Source: an uncultured Desulfovibrio sp. (GTDB taxonomy: Bacteria > Desulfobacterota > Desulfovibrionia > Desulfovibrionales > Desulfovibrionaceae). From it: a stretch of DNA of 34,594 nucleotides. Positions 1-7,621 of this stretch are shown piece after piece; position 1 is the first letter of the stretch; each line of letters opens with the position of its first letter. The notes under the pieces are model-generated. The model did not search any database, had not been told where the DNA came from, and saw nothing but the letters and a program-made list of their open reading frames with translations. Where the stretch lies: positions 1-34,594 of the forward strand of contig USBZ01000021.1 in assembly GCA_900553065.1 (NCBI GenBank), given 5' to 3'. The translations under genes were made by a program, and so were the position numbers.

Positions 1-35
1 TGCCATGACTAACCAGATAACCTTTTTAGGTCCTT

Positions 36-55
36 TCAGCTAGTCAAGAGCCTTT
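36..55. repeat. Left copy of a 20-bp perfect inverted repeat
   Basis: These 20 bases are the exact reverse complement of 34541-34560. The match stops abruptly on both sides. This copy overlaps the last codons and stop of the truncated DUF3987-type gene. It could be a recombination site, a repeated element end or an assembly-graph branch. Confidence 0.8.
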
Positions 56-742
56 CGTTAATTGTCGTAACACCTTGAAATCAAACCGGCCTCCATCCGG
101 CTCCAGCTGAATGACATATCCTTGCTGATCCATAAGAACAGATAGAGCGGCAGAAGAAAGGTCGTTGACAAGAAGAATTGGAGGCAGAATTTTGTCCTGC
201 TTCTTGCGTAGTGTCTCGCCCATGACGCGGAGGTAGTCGTTGCCTTCCGTAAAGCCTATGTCGGCAAATGCAATGAGGTTGTCGAGTGTTAGATTCTTCG
301 ATGCGTTTTTGATGGCTCGATTCACAGTTTTCTTGAGAATAGCATTTTTAACCGCGATCGCATTTTCTTGCTCTTCCAATGCCTTGACTTCCGCCTCCAT
401 GTACTTTTTGAACACAGAGATGAAAGGGGCGAGAGCGGTACTTTTACCAGAAGCTGGATCACATCCAACGAAGCCTATCATGCTTAATGGTGTTATGCGT
501 CCATCCTCACAGAGCACCTCAACCTGACCACGACTTGCAGCAGCTGTTGCGAAGAGGCAACCGATTGCGACAAGATTGGGATTGACCTTGCTGGCATCAG
601 AAATACTAAGGCAGATACGGTTGAAACGTACTAGTGCATCGTGGTTGCCGAAGTTGGCATTACAGGACTCTGTTTCTTCCTTCATGCGCTGGAGGAGGGC
701 TATATTCCAGTAGCGGTCGTTAGTAAAATGAATTGGAAGCAT
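44..742 (-). CDS. DUF3987-type mobile-element protein, C-terminally truncated
   Basis: The 232-residue product resembles the N-terminal half of DUF3987 proteins, which phages and integrative elements often encode beside primase/helicase genes. A P-loop-like segment GCDPASGKST lies near residues 93-102. An acidic helical stretch (about 115-130) follows, and then the family-like ending PPILLVND...GGRFD...KGS. Relatives normally run on for a few hundred residues after KGS. Here a TGA follows immediately and all three frames close within about 30 bases, so the protein is probably truncated. The start is supported by AGAGG five bases upstream of the ATG. The stop lies inside a 20-bp sequence repeated in inverted orientation at the far end of the window. 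The family assignment is by recognition only; the biochemical role is unknown. Confidence 0.55.
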   Translation of the reverse strand: MLPIHFTNDRYWNIALLQRMKEETESCNANFGNHDALVRFNRICLSISDASKVNPNLVAIGCLFATAAASRGQVEVLCEDGRITPLSMIGFVGCDPASGKSTALAPFISVFKKYMEAEVKALEEQENAIAVKNAILKKTVNRAIKNASKNLTLDNLIAFADIGFTEGNDYLRVMGETLRKKQDKILPPILLVNDLSSAALSVLMDQQGYVIQLEPDGGRFDFKVLRQLTKGS

Positions 743-769
743 ACTCGCCTCTTGGTGTAAAAAGGGGGA

Positions 770-792
770 GGGGAGAGTATATGCCTCTCCCC
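770..792 (-). terminator. Hairpin between two island genes
   Basis: An 8-bp GC-rich stem (GGGGAGAG/CTCTCCCC) with a 7-base loop lies just beyond the stop of the 804-1301 gene. On the minus strand it is followed by a C-rich stretch and TTTTT. It may terminate or attenuate transcription before the 44-742 gene. Confidence 0.5.
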
Positions 793-803
793 CCGATTTT
801 GAC

Positions 804-1301
804 TTAAATTTTGCGCAGAATCAGATGGTCTTCAGCGGTCTCAATTGAAATGAGATCAACATCGCCACATTCAAGCATTGCCCGGATTTCCTTAGGAAAG
901 GAGCTAGGCTTGAATACTGTATTGTCGGGAATCGGTGAAATTTCCCCCTTGCGAAGAGCCTCGAGATAATGACGGTTAAACGCCGGGTCCGAGAGAGCAA
1001 GCTTGCGCATGATGAGAAGACGCGGTGTAGACACTGAGGCGAGGGCGAGAAATGCCTTATGTTCCTCTGTCCACTCAGTTTTACTTTTACGATTGCGGGG
1101 TTTCTGTGACGAGAATGAGTGATTATCAGTCACGGAAGGAGCAGTTTTGAAAAGAGTTTCGAAAGAGTTCGAACCGTCAAGGTGCTCTGCTTCGGAATTG
1201 ATAGGCGTAGCCAGATCAACGTTGCCCTCTTCTTCCCCCGTCTCGATGTTACGAGTTACGGGATACTCGATGATGCGGCAATTAGCGGTGTTTTCTTTCA
1301 T
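804..1301 (-). CDS. Hypothetical island protein, 165 aa
   Basis: I do not recognise this protein. It is hydrophilic, with no signal peptide or membrane segment. The first 70 or so residues are polar and probably disordered. The rest is more ordered and has a WTEEHKAFLALAS segment (about 76-88) that looks like a short helical, possibly DNA- or partner-binding, region. GGAGG five bases upstream of the ATG supports the start. It lies 61 bp upstream of the DUF3987-type gene on the same strand, so the two are probably co-transcribed. Its position between that gene and an excisionase-like gene suggests a replication or regulatory accessory of the integrated element, but that is inference from context. 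Confidence 0.6.
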   Translation of the reverse strand: MKENTANCRIIEYPVTRNIETGEEEGNVDLATPINSEAEHLDGSNSFETLFKTAPSVTDNHSFSSQKPRNRKSKTEWTEEHKAFLALASVSTPRLLIMRKLALSDPAFNRHYLEALRKGEISPIPDNTVFKPSSFPKEIRAMLECGDVDLISIETAEDHLILRKI

Positions 1302-1493
1302 GGGATCCTCCAGAATGTATTGAGTCGGCTACCCTGCGTATTTCTTTGCGGATTCAGGTAGCCTGTGAGAGTTGATATATCGGCGGTGATCTTTTTGTAA
1401 CTACCATCCCAAAGCATCCCAAAGTGTCCCAATGATAAAAACAGCAGTCTTAAAAAATCAGTAATCCTGTATAGTTAATATTAAAATAAAAAA

Positions 1494-1514
1494 CCCCCGA
1501 AAATTTTTCGGGGG
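1494..1514 (-). terminator. Rho-independent terminator
   Basis: CCCCCGAAA pairs with TTTCGGGGG. On the minus strand the stem is followed by TTTTTT and AT-rich DNA. It fits termination of the excisionase-like transcript coming from 1963. The stem is near-symmetric, but only the minus strand has a good T-tract. Confidence 0.75.
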
Positions 1515-1565
1515 AGGTTAAGGGGGAAAGAAAGAATCGATGCAGAGTCAGTGGGTTATTTCCGC

Positions 1566-1608
1566 ACTTGTTAAATCGGTACACTTTACTTGTTCAATTG
1601 GTACACTT
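1566..1608. repeat. Two tandem 21-bp direct repeats, 22-bp period
   Basis: Copies at 1566-1586 and 1588-1608 match at 19 of 21 positions and share the core GGTACACTT. Two helical turns separate them, so a protein could bind both on the same face. They could be paired operators, excisionase or integrase arm sites, or the end of a lost IS21-like element, whose termini carry repeated transposase sites. No transposase is adjacent. Confidence 0.6.
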
Positions 1609-1726
1609 AATTCTGGCATAACAAGATGCCGATATCGGTAAAAGCGAATGAAGAACACTGCTAGTTCATCATCGCAGGCAGCTTTCTGCCCGGTCAGCTA
1701 TAAATAGCAGGATGATGCAGGGAAAA

Positions 1727-1963
1727 CTATGCGCCGAATTTCTTGATTACCCATTCAAGAATATCCTTCTTCTCATAGTAAACCTTATTACGAGAAATAG
1801 AAGACTTTTTTATTCCTTCTTTTTTCTTGTCTGCATCGTTGTTTGCCATCGTCTTAGCAGAAATAACTACTCCATACAGAGCAAGCTTTTTGGAAAGAGA
1901 TGCTCTTGTTTCGTAATCGTTAAGACTCTTGGACAGGTTGTCGTAAAGTACCGATGCGGCCAT
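1727..1963 (-). CDS. Small excisionase/AlpA-like DNA-binding protein
   Basis: The 78-residue protein ends in a helix-turn-helix-like block: KKLALYGV, then a lysine-rich wing, then SRNKVYYEKKDILEWV. This matches the layout of MerR-type excisionases and AlpA regulators (helix, wing, K-x-Y-x-x-x-D-[IV]-L-x-W). The start is set at 1963 rather than an ATG 12 bases upstream, because GAGGTG sits four bases before the inner ATG. It lies on the integrase strand, 477 bp beyond the integrase stop, with a terminator downstream at 1494-1514. The likely role is recombination directionality or island gene control. The family is inferred from pattern, not from a strong signature. Confidence 0.5.
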   Translation of the reverse strand: MAASVLYDNLSKSLNDYETRASLSKKLALYGVVISAKTMANNDADKKKEGIKKSSISRNKVYYEKKDILEWVIKKFGA

Positions 1964-1981
1964 ATTACACCTCATTTACCA

Positions 1982-2439
1982 ATTTGAGGTTGTAATCCTG
2001 ACTCTGCAAAGGAACCTAAATCTCTATGACGTTTAATCAAATTTGTAAAGTTAAAAATAGGTATATATTAGCTGAGTATCATCTCTAAAATCGATAGGAG
2101 AGTAGTTTTCGTATCTTCAGAAGAAAATATACATGCCGATGAGTGGCAAAAAAATCTATCTATATCTTATATTAATATACTTTTTTGAAATAAATATAAT
2201 GCAAAGGTGTGGAAAATAACTATTAATTGTCTATCAACAAAATATACAATCTTGTGTAATATTTGATAATATTGATATACTATTTTATAATTTAATTACA
2301 TAAGTAATATCGAATTGTTTTATAAATGTATACTGTTGTATGTTAATATATCATGTAAAAAACAAGGCTATGATACTTCTCATGTCTCGTTCTTGTGCGA
2401 TATGACAAAGATGAGTATTCAGTCAGAGTCCTTTACCAA
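1982..2439. other. AT-rich gene-free region downstream of the integrase
   Basis: This is very AT-rich DNA with no supportable gene. It contains short dyads such as ATTAC-ATAA-GTAAT at 2295-2308. It probably holds promoter elements for the small gene at 1963. The composition differs sharply from the GC-rich chromosome to the right, as expected for foreign DNA. Confidence 0.55.
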
Positions 2440-3612
2440 TCACTCCTCCAATATTTTGATGGCTACGCGTAATCCTTCAGGGGAGAGGTGACTATAGCGT
2501 TGAGTCATGACAATACTGGCATGGCCCATGAGTTCTTTGACTTCATAAAGACTTACTCCTCCACCGACAAGCCATGAAGCAAAGGTATGTCTAAGACTAT
2601 GAAAACATACCCTCAGTCTTGGATCGGATATGTTTTTATTGAACAGTTCATCAGCTATACGTTTGAAGGTATGTGAAGGTTTAGCCATCCTGTTGCCATT
2701 TTCATCAGGAAAAATAAGGTTTCCGGTTCTGTTCGCATACCGCTTTGAGAGTACGCTGTAGACGTTCTTTGTCATAAACGCAAATCTGTTGGCCTTGGCT
2801 TTGGGATCTCGGATAAACAGCTGGCGTTTCTCAAAGTCGCAATCAGCCCAAGTCAGCGCCGTAATCTCACCAAATCGTAACCCACACTCCATAGACACGA
2901 TAGCCATGTCATGTATCGTGGGGCTTCGATCTTTCAGTCTGTTCAGCAGTTCATGGGCTTCTTCTTTGCTGAGATACCGTTGCCTTCGATTGTCTCTTTT
3001 GGGGAGTATGACTTTTTGAGTGGGAGAAGGAGTACTGACGATTCCTTTATCCATTGCTTTCGTCCATACCTGAGAAATAACGGCCATTGCGTATTTGATG
3101 GTCGCCGGTGCTTTTCCCTGTTGAATCATTTTGCATTTTAGACTTTCGAGATCATCCTCCGTGAGTTTGGCAATCGGGATATGGCCAATAGCTGGTTTGA
3201 TCCAGTTTTTCCAGAGTGCCTTTTCTGATACCATACTGGAGTCGGCTTTATGGAGCTGAGACGGAAGATAGGTATTGGCCCAGAAATCAGAAAAAATAAT
3301 CTGGTTCCGTTGCTTCTGAAGTTCCTCTTCTTCTTTGGCCTTTCTTTCCGCTTCAGCGATATCCCTTCGTTCCCGTAAGGATCTGGGGCCTTCTCCGAGG
3401 CGTTTAGCTTCTTTCAGTCGAGCCAGTTCCACCCGGGCTTTAGCTAGAGTGATTCCTTCCGAGGCCCAACCGAGAGCTTCCTGATACATTTTTCCATCTA
3501 CGGCAAAACGGAGGACAAAGTAGGCGTCCGGTTTGACCCCATGTTTTCTGGTCGGATGCTTTTTACACCGGATACCTTTTTCGAGTCGTATCCAGGTTTC
3601 ATCTTTGCTCAT
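2440..3612 (-). CDS. int: Tyrosine recombinase/integrase of a tmRNA- or tRNA-associated island
   Basis: The 390-residue phage-type integrase would integrate and excise the island by site-specific recombination. An N-terminal arm-binding-like domain (about 1-90) leads into a charged helix, a core-binding domain (about 105-195) and a C-terminal catalytic domain. The catalytic set is complete: Arg about 246 in CGLRFGEI, His/Arg about 338/341 in HSLRHTF, His about 364 in GHAS and the nucleophilic Tyr about 373 in RYSHL. The start at 3612 is preferred over an ATG 27 bases upstream because AAGAGG lies about ten bases before it. The gene reads away from the attachment site at 3803-3830, which is the usual arrangement for tRNA- or tmRNA-targeting elements. 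Confidence 0.92.
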   Translation of the reverse strand: MSKDETWIRLEKGIRCKKHPTRKHGVKPDAYFVLRFAVDGKMYQEALGWASEGITLAKARVELARLKEAKRLGEGPRSLRERRDIAEAERKAKEEEELQKQRNQIIFSDFWANTYLPSQLHKADSSMVSEKALWKNWIKPAIGHIPIAKLTEDDLESLKCKMIQQGKAPATIKYAMAVISQVWTKAMDKGIVSTPSPTQKVILPKRDNRRQRYLSKEEAHELLNRLKDRSPTIHDMAIVSMECGLRFGEITALTWADCDFEKRQLFIRDPKAKANRFAFMTKNVYSVLSKRYANRTGNLIFPDENGNRMAKPSHTFKRIADELFNKNISDPRLRVCFHSLRHTFASWLVGGGVSLYEVKELMGHASIVMTQRYSHLSPEGLRVAIKILEE

Positions 3613-3802
3613 GCTTCTAAAACCTCTTGCCCTAATCAAGTTCCCAAGATAGAAGAGTTGTGCCAGTTTTGTGCCAGTTTTTCAAATCCAAGGTAAATTT
3701 GTTATGAAAAATCTTATTGTGTAATATGTTGAAATTATATATAAAACAAAATAAGGCGGTATGGAAAAAGAGACGAAAAGAGGGAATGGCATTCAAGAGG
3801 CC

Positions 3803-3830
3803 AAGAGTTCAATTCTCTTCATCTCCACCA
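3803..3830 (+). other. Island attachment site: 3' end of a tmRNA-like (or tRNA-Ala-like) gene
   Basis: A perfect 5-bp T-arm (AAGAG, loop TTCAATT, CTCTT) is followed by a 7-base acceptor strand CATCTCC, discriminator A and encoded CCA. A U at position 70 and A73 are alanine-identity features shared by tmRNA and tRNA-Ala. The TTCAA loop favours tmRNA (ssrA), but this is not certain. No 5' half, D-arm or anticodon arm precedes it, so only a 3' fragment is present. A recombinase beside a 3' RNA fragment is the classic attR layout. The intact gene should lie at the other island boundary, left of this window. Confidence 0.7.
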
Positions 3831-3841
3831 GAATTTGAGAA

Positions 3842-3871
3842 GGTCTGCAGTTATACTGCAGGCCTTTTTTT
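3842..3871 (+). terminator. Rho-independent terminator of the tmRNA-like gene
   Basis: A 9-bp stem (GGTCTGCAG/CTGCAGGCC, one G-T pair) with loop TTATA is followed by seven T on the plus strand. It begins 11 bases after the encoded CCA, so it is probably the native terminator of the RNA gene left on the chromosomal side. Confidence 0.8.
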
Positions 3872-3960
3872 CGTTTCGTGAACCGCGTCGCCCATGTACG
3901 GCACTCCAGTATGGCAAGAAGCGCGTGCCGGCGGGCAGAAGGTTCTGAAATTTGTGTTTT

Positions 3961-3987
3961 CCGCCAGCGAGCGGGCGGATTTTTTTT
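3961..3987 (+). terminator. Possible second plus-strand terminator
   Basis: CCGCC pairs with GGCGG around an 8-base loop, followed by A and eight T. The stem is short. No plus-strand gene lies just upstream except the RNA fragment. Confidence 0.4.
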
Positions 3988-4005
3988 ACAGTCGTAAATA
4001 AAGGA

Positions 4006-4038
4006 AGGCGGAGCATCGCTTGTGGCGATGCTCCGCCT
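4006..4038 (-). terminator. Strong stem-loop downstream of the carboxylesterase
   Basis: A perfect 14-bp stem with a 5-base loop lies about 115 bp past the esterase stop codon. There is no clean T-tract on the minus strand, so it may protect the mRNA 3' end or act as a Rho-assisted terminator. Confidence 0.5.
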
Positions 4039-4154
4039 GTAGTACCTCGTTCTTTTTCGTGCGTTTTACCGGCAGACCCTGACGGCCCTCCATACAGAAT
4101 GGCGAACCGTGTCGGCAACCAGGGAGGAGCTGAGCCGCGCACGACGACGAGGCG

Positions 4155-5690
4155 TTACTTCAGAATCATGGTTTCTCTTTCGGTCTTCCAGGGATCGGAG
4201 ACTTCGGCGCTTTCGGTGTTGAAGCGCATGGTCATGCGGCGGTCGAGATCGAAGGGCGTCCAGCCGGGATTGCCCGTGGAGGCAAACTTCACCCATGCGC
4301 CGTGCATGGCGTCTGCCAGCGAGTCCGGAGGATTGGTGCCGAGCGTGCTCTTGATGCGCGGAGAATCCTTGTGGATGGTCTTGAAGACGAAGGGCACGTC
4401 CAAGCTGTGGGCTGCGCCCATTCTGCCGTTGTAGGCATCGCTCTTCCAGGCGAAGGAGTAGGCCCAGGCCTTGCCTCCGGCTTTGGACTGGCTTTCCAGA
4501 ACCTTGTTGGCGGGCATTCTGAAAATGAAGTCGGAACGCAGGGCCGTAAAGATTTCGCCGGGAGTGTTGCCGCGACCGGCCTTGCGGTACTGTTCGGCGA
4601 TTTCGGGAGCAAATCCTGCGCCGTCGGTAAAGCTTCTGACGCCTTTTTCGTCAACGGAGTCGATCAGACCCTGCTGTACGGAGTAGAGTCTCCATTCTTC
4701 CTCGGTGGAACCGACCATGATTTCCAGACCGCGGGCGGCGCCTTCGGCAATGGCGTCCACGGGGCGCTTCAGCAGAATTTCTCCGTCGTAATAGGGCTTG
4801 AACAGCGCCGTATTGCCGCCCAGCATGCGGCACCAGGCAGGATCCTTGTCATGTTCGGCAATGAAGGCGGCAAAGGTGAACAGTTTTTCCGGAGGAATGG
4901 CGGCCACGGCTTCACGGCTGTCTTCGACGCCGTAGAACTTCAGGAGTTCCGCCGAGACCTTGGAGGCCAGTTCGGCATCGTACTGGGCCAGCGCTGCGGG
5001 GCTCTGCAGAATGGCGCGGCGGAAGAGGCCCTTCGTAACGGGAGAGGAAATGAGCGAGGTGATATGCGTGGCGCCGGCGGACTGGCCGAACACCGTGACG
5101 TTGTCGGGATCGCCGCCGAAGGCGGCAATGTTGTCCTGTACCCAGCGCAGGGCGAACATCATGTCGCGCAGGGCCAGGTTGGCGGGCACTCCCTTGATTT
5201 TGAGGAAGCCGTCCACGTTCACACGATAGTTGGCGGTGACGAGCACAATGCCGTCCTTGGCAAAGGCCGTGCCGTCCAGACGGACGTCATTGTTGTCGCA
5301 GCGGGTGCTGCCGCCGCCGGGAATGTAGACCATGACGGGGCATTTGGTCTTGCCGGGAGCCGGAGTCCAGATGTTCAGACGCAGGCAGTCGCCACCGCCG
5401 ATGATTGCGCCTTTCGCACCCGGCTGAAGGGGAAGATCGCCGAATTCCACGGCATCGATCACGCCGCTCCAGGGCTGTACGGGCTCAGGCAGAGCCAGGC
5501 GGTATTTCCCCTGATAGGGAGGCATGCCGCAGGGCACTCCCCGGAAAACGTGTACGCCGTCCAGTTCCAGACCGCGCAGACTGCCCTTCGGAGTTTGAAT
5601 CACAGGGCCTTCTGCAGCGTGAGCATGGAACGGCATGGAGGCCATGAAGGCCAGAGCCGCACTTCCCTGTAAAAACTGACGTCTGTTCAT
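4155..5690 (-). CDS. Exported type-B carboxylesterase
   Basis: The 511-residue alpha/beta-hydrolase belongs to the carboxylesterase type B (COesterase/para-nitrobenzyl esterase) family, which hydrolyses carboxylic esters. The N-terminus MNRRQFLQGSAALAF is a twin-arginine signal with likely cleavage after HAHA (about residue 25), so the folded enzyme is probably sent to the periplasm. The catalytic triad is visible: Ser204 in GQSAG, a Glu in STEEEW (about 330) and His428 in AAHSLD. The oxyanion-hole GGG is at 125-127. Length is normal for the family. AGGAGCT four bases before the ATG supports the start. It appears to be a single-gene unit. The substrate cannot be told from sequence. Confidence 0.88.
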   Translation of the reverse strand: MNRRQFLQGSAALAFMASMPFHAHAAEGPVIQTPKGSLRGLELDGVHVFRGVPCGMPPYQGKYRLALPEPVQPWSGVIDAVEFGDLPLQPGAKGAIIGGGDCLRLNIWTPAPGKTKCPVMVYIPGGGSTRCDNNDVRLDGTAFAKDGIVLVTANYRVNVDGFLKIKGVPANLALRDMMFALRWVQDNIAAFGGDPDNVTVFGQSAGATHITSLISSPVTKGLFRRAILQSPAALAQYDAELASKVSAELLKFYGVEDSREAVAAIPPEKLFTFAAFIAEHDKDPAWCRMLGGNTALFKPYYDGEILLKRPVDAIAEGAARGLEIMVGSTEEEWRLYSVQQGLIDSVDEKGVRSFTDGAGFAPEIAEQYRKAGRGNTPGEIFTALRSDFIFRMPANKVLESQSKAGGKAWAYSFAWKSDAYNGRMGAAHSLDVPFVFKTIHKDSPRIKSTLGTNPPDSLADAMHGAWVKFASTGNPGWTPFDLDRRMTMRFNTESAEVSDPWKTERETMILK

Positions 5691-6142
5691 ATGAAGCTCC
5701 TGGTTTCATGTGTGGAGGGACGAGTCCCGGAGCTGGTTCGGTTTTTCGGGACTACGTATTCAGAAAAAGAAAAAGTGCGCGTCAGGTAAAGCTCAAATTT
5801 TCACATGATTGTTCTATAAAAGCCAACAACTCTGGGACTTTTTTTGATAATATGCCATGATATAAGGAAAATTATTCGGTGGACAGTGTCCGGCCCGCAC
5901 AGATTCCGCAGAACTGGAGGACGATTTTTATTTTTTCATGTCGTTCCCTGACGCCTTTTTCGCAGCTTTCCGACTGAGGGAGAGCGGTTGAGGTCGTGCA
6001 GGGGGTGGCCTCGACGCTGCTTGATGCCGCGCCAGAGGCACAAGCTTGGAAAGCGTGCCGTCTGCGGGGCATGGGGGGGGAAACGTCGAAAAAAAGGAGA
6101 CGGCAGAGCCGTCTCCTTTGGGCATTACGGGAAAAGCAATGA
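5691..6142. other. Intergenic region between serS and the esterase
   Basis: No gene is supported. The left half (5700-5880) is AT-rich and probably carries the esterase promoter. The right half is GC-rich and ends in the serS terminator at 6096-6116. Short open frames here have no recognisable content. Confidence 0.5.
6089..6116 (-). terminator. serS rho-independent terminator
   Basis: A 9-bp stem (GGAGACGGC/GCCGTCTCC) with a 3-base loop is followed on the minus strand by a run of seven T. It lies 27 bp beyond the serS stop. Confidence 0.85.
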
Positions 6143-7423
6143 CTACATGTCGGGCGTGATGACTTCAAGTCCGCCCATGTAGGGGCGCAGCACCTGAGGA
6201 ATGACGATGGAGCCGTCTTCCTGCTGATAGTTTTCGATGATGGCCACGAGAGAGCGGCCGGTAGGCAGACCGGAACCGTTCAGCGTGTGAACGAATTCAG
6301 GCTTGCCGCCGCCCTTTGGACGGAAGCGGATATTGGCGCGGCGTGCCTGGAAGTCGACGCAGTTGGAGCAGGAGGAAATTTCACGATAGGAGTTCTGTCC
6401 GGGCAGCCAGACTTCCACGTCGTAGGTCTTGGCGGAGCCGAAGCCCATGTCGCCGGTGCAGAGCGTGATGGTACGGTAGGGAAGTTCCAGCTTTTCCAGC
6501 AGAATTTCCGCGCAGCGGCGCATGTGTTCCAGTTCTTCCCAGGACTTGTCGGGATGAGCGAAGCGCACCATTTCCACCTTGATGAACTGATGCTGGCGGA
6601 TGAGGCCGCGCACGTCCTTGCCGGCGGAACCGGCTTCGGAGCGGAAGCAGGGAGTACCGGCGGTGTAGCGCAGGGGAAGCTGATCCTCTTCAAGAATTTC
6701 ACCGGCATGCAGGTTGGTGACGGGCACTTCGGCCGTGGGAATCAGATAGTAGTCCCAGGCAGGCATCTTGAACAGGTCTTCCTCGAACTTCGGGAGCTGA
6801 CCCGTGCCCTGCATGGTGGCGGCGTTGACCATGAAGGGAGGCAGAATTTCGGTGGCTCCGAATTCCGTGGTCTGCGTGTCGAGGTAGAAGTTCATGAGCG
6901 CCCGTTCCAGTCTGGCGAAAACGCCGTGGGACACGCAGAAACGGGATCCGGCGAGCTTGGCGCCGCGTTCGAAGTCGAGTCCCTTCTGTGCGGCCCCCAC
7001 TTCAAAGTGCTGCTTCACCGGGAAGGTGAATTCGCGCGGGGTGCCCCAGCGATGAAGCTCGGGGTTGTCGTTTTCATCCACGCCCACGGGAACGGAGGCA
7101 TCGGGAATGTTCGGCACGCGGAGCATCCACTGGTAAACCTTTTCCTTGATCTCGTAGGTTTCGGCGTCCAGCTCCTTGATGCGGTCGGAGAGCTTGCCGA
7201 GTTCGGCCACCAGTTCGGAGGCGTCTTCACCGGCACGCTTTTTGCGCGCAACTTCCGCCGATTCGGCATTGCGCTTGCTCTTGAGGGTTTCCACCTCGGT
7301 GAGAGCGGCGCGACGGCGGGCGTCCAGTTCAAGAAATTCGTCGACGGAAATGCTGGAGTGACGGTCGGCAAGCGCCTTGGCCACCACTTCGGGATGTTTC
7401 TGGAGAAGTTTGAGATCAAGCAT
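6143..7423 (-). CDS. serS: Seryl-tRNA synthetase
   Basis: The enzyme charges tRNA-Ser with serine in the cytoplasm; the serylated tRNA-Sec it also makes is the precursor for selenocysteine. The 426-residue protein is full length. It has the N-terminal coiled-coil tRNA-binding arm (about 30-100) and the class II catalytic domain. Visible motifs are TAEVP (about 230), motif 2 CFRSEAGSAGKDVRGLIRQH, and motif 3 GSGLPTGRSLVAIIEN near the C-terminus. The start MLDLKLL is the usual one for the family, with GAGGA upstream. It stands alone between terminators. Its presence near a selenoprotein is probably coincidental, since serS is essential everywhere. Confidence 0.97.
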   Translation of the reverse strand: MLDLKLLQKHPEVVAKALADRHSSISVDEFLELDARRRAALTEVETLKSKRNAESAEVARKKRAGEDASELVAELGKLSDRIKELDAETYEIKEKVYQWMLRVPNIPDASVPVGVDENDNPELHRWGTPREFTFPVKQHFEVGAAQKGLDFERGAKLAGSRFCVSHGVFARLERALMNFYLDTQTTEFGATEILPPFMVNAATMQGTGQLPKFEEDLFKMPAWDYYLIPTAEVPVTNLHAGEILEEDQLPLRYTAGTPCFRSEAGSAGKDVRGLIRQHQFIKVEMVRFAHPDKSWEELEHMRRCAEILLEKLELPYRTITLCTGDMGFGSAKTYDVEVWLPGQNSYREISSCSNCVDFQARRANIRFRPKGGGKPEFVHTLNGSGLPTGRSLVAIIENYQQEDGSIVIPQVLRPYMGGLEVITPDM

Positions 7424-7537
7424 GGCTGATTTCCTCGAATCTGCGTGATATGCGACAGGGCACGAGGCCCGGGCATTTGAAGGGCACAGATATTCTAGCC
7501 CTACAGGGTCGGAGCGTCAATGTCGCGCAAAAAGAGG

Positions 7538-7573
7538 AAAAGCCCCGCCTTTCTGAAGGAAGACGGGGCTTTT
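7538..7573. terminator. Terminator between the EamA gene and serS
   Basis: AAAAGCCCCG pairs perfectly with CGGGGCTTTT around a 16-base loop. T-runs occur on both strands, so it can end the minus-strand EamA operon. Confidence 0.75.
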
Positions 7574-7621
7574 CTGTTCCGGCGGAATGCCGGAGGGAGA
7601 GTGATGGAAAAACAGGGAAGC

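Larger units (their letters stand above)
1302..1726. other. Gene-free island spacer
   Basis: No convincing coding sequence is seen on either strand. The stretch holds a terminator hairpin at 1494-1514 and two tandem 21-bp repeats at 1566-1608. AT content is higher than in the chromosomal part of the window. Confidence 0.6.

Noticed and set aside
3819..4434. Open frames around the terminators next to the attachment site
   Set aside because: They run through hairpins and terminators and overlap the esterase gene on the wrong strand.
4302..5672. Long plus-strand open frame opposite the carboxylesterase
   Set aside because: It is the GC-rich antisense shadow of a gene with intact catalytic motifs. 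Similar long shadows oppose most minus-strand genes here.
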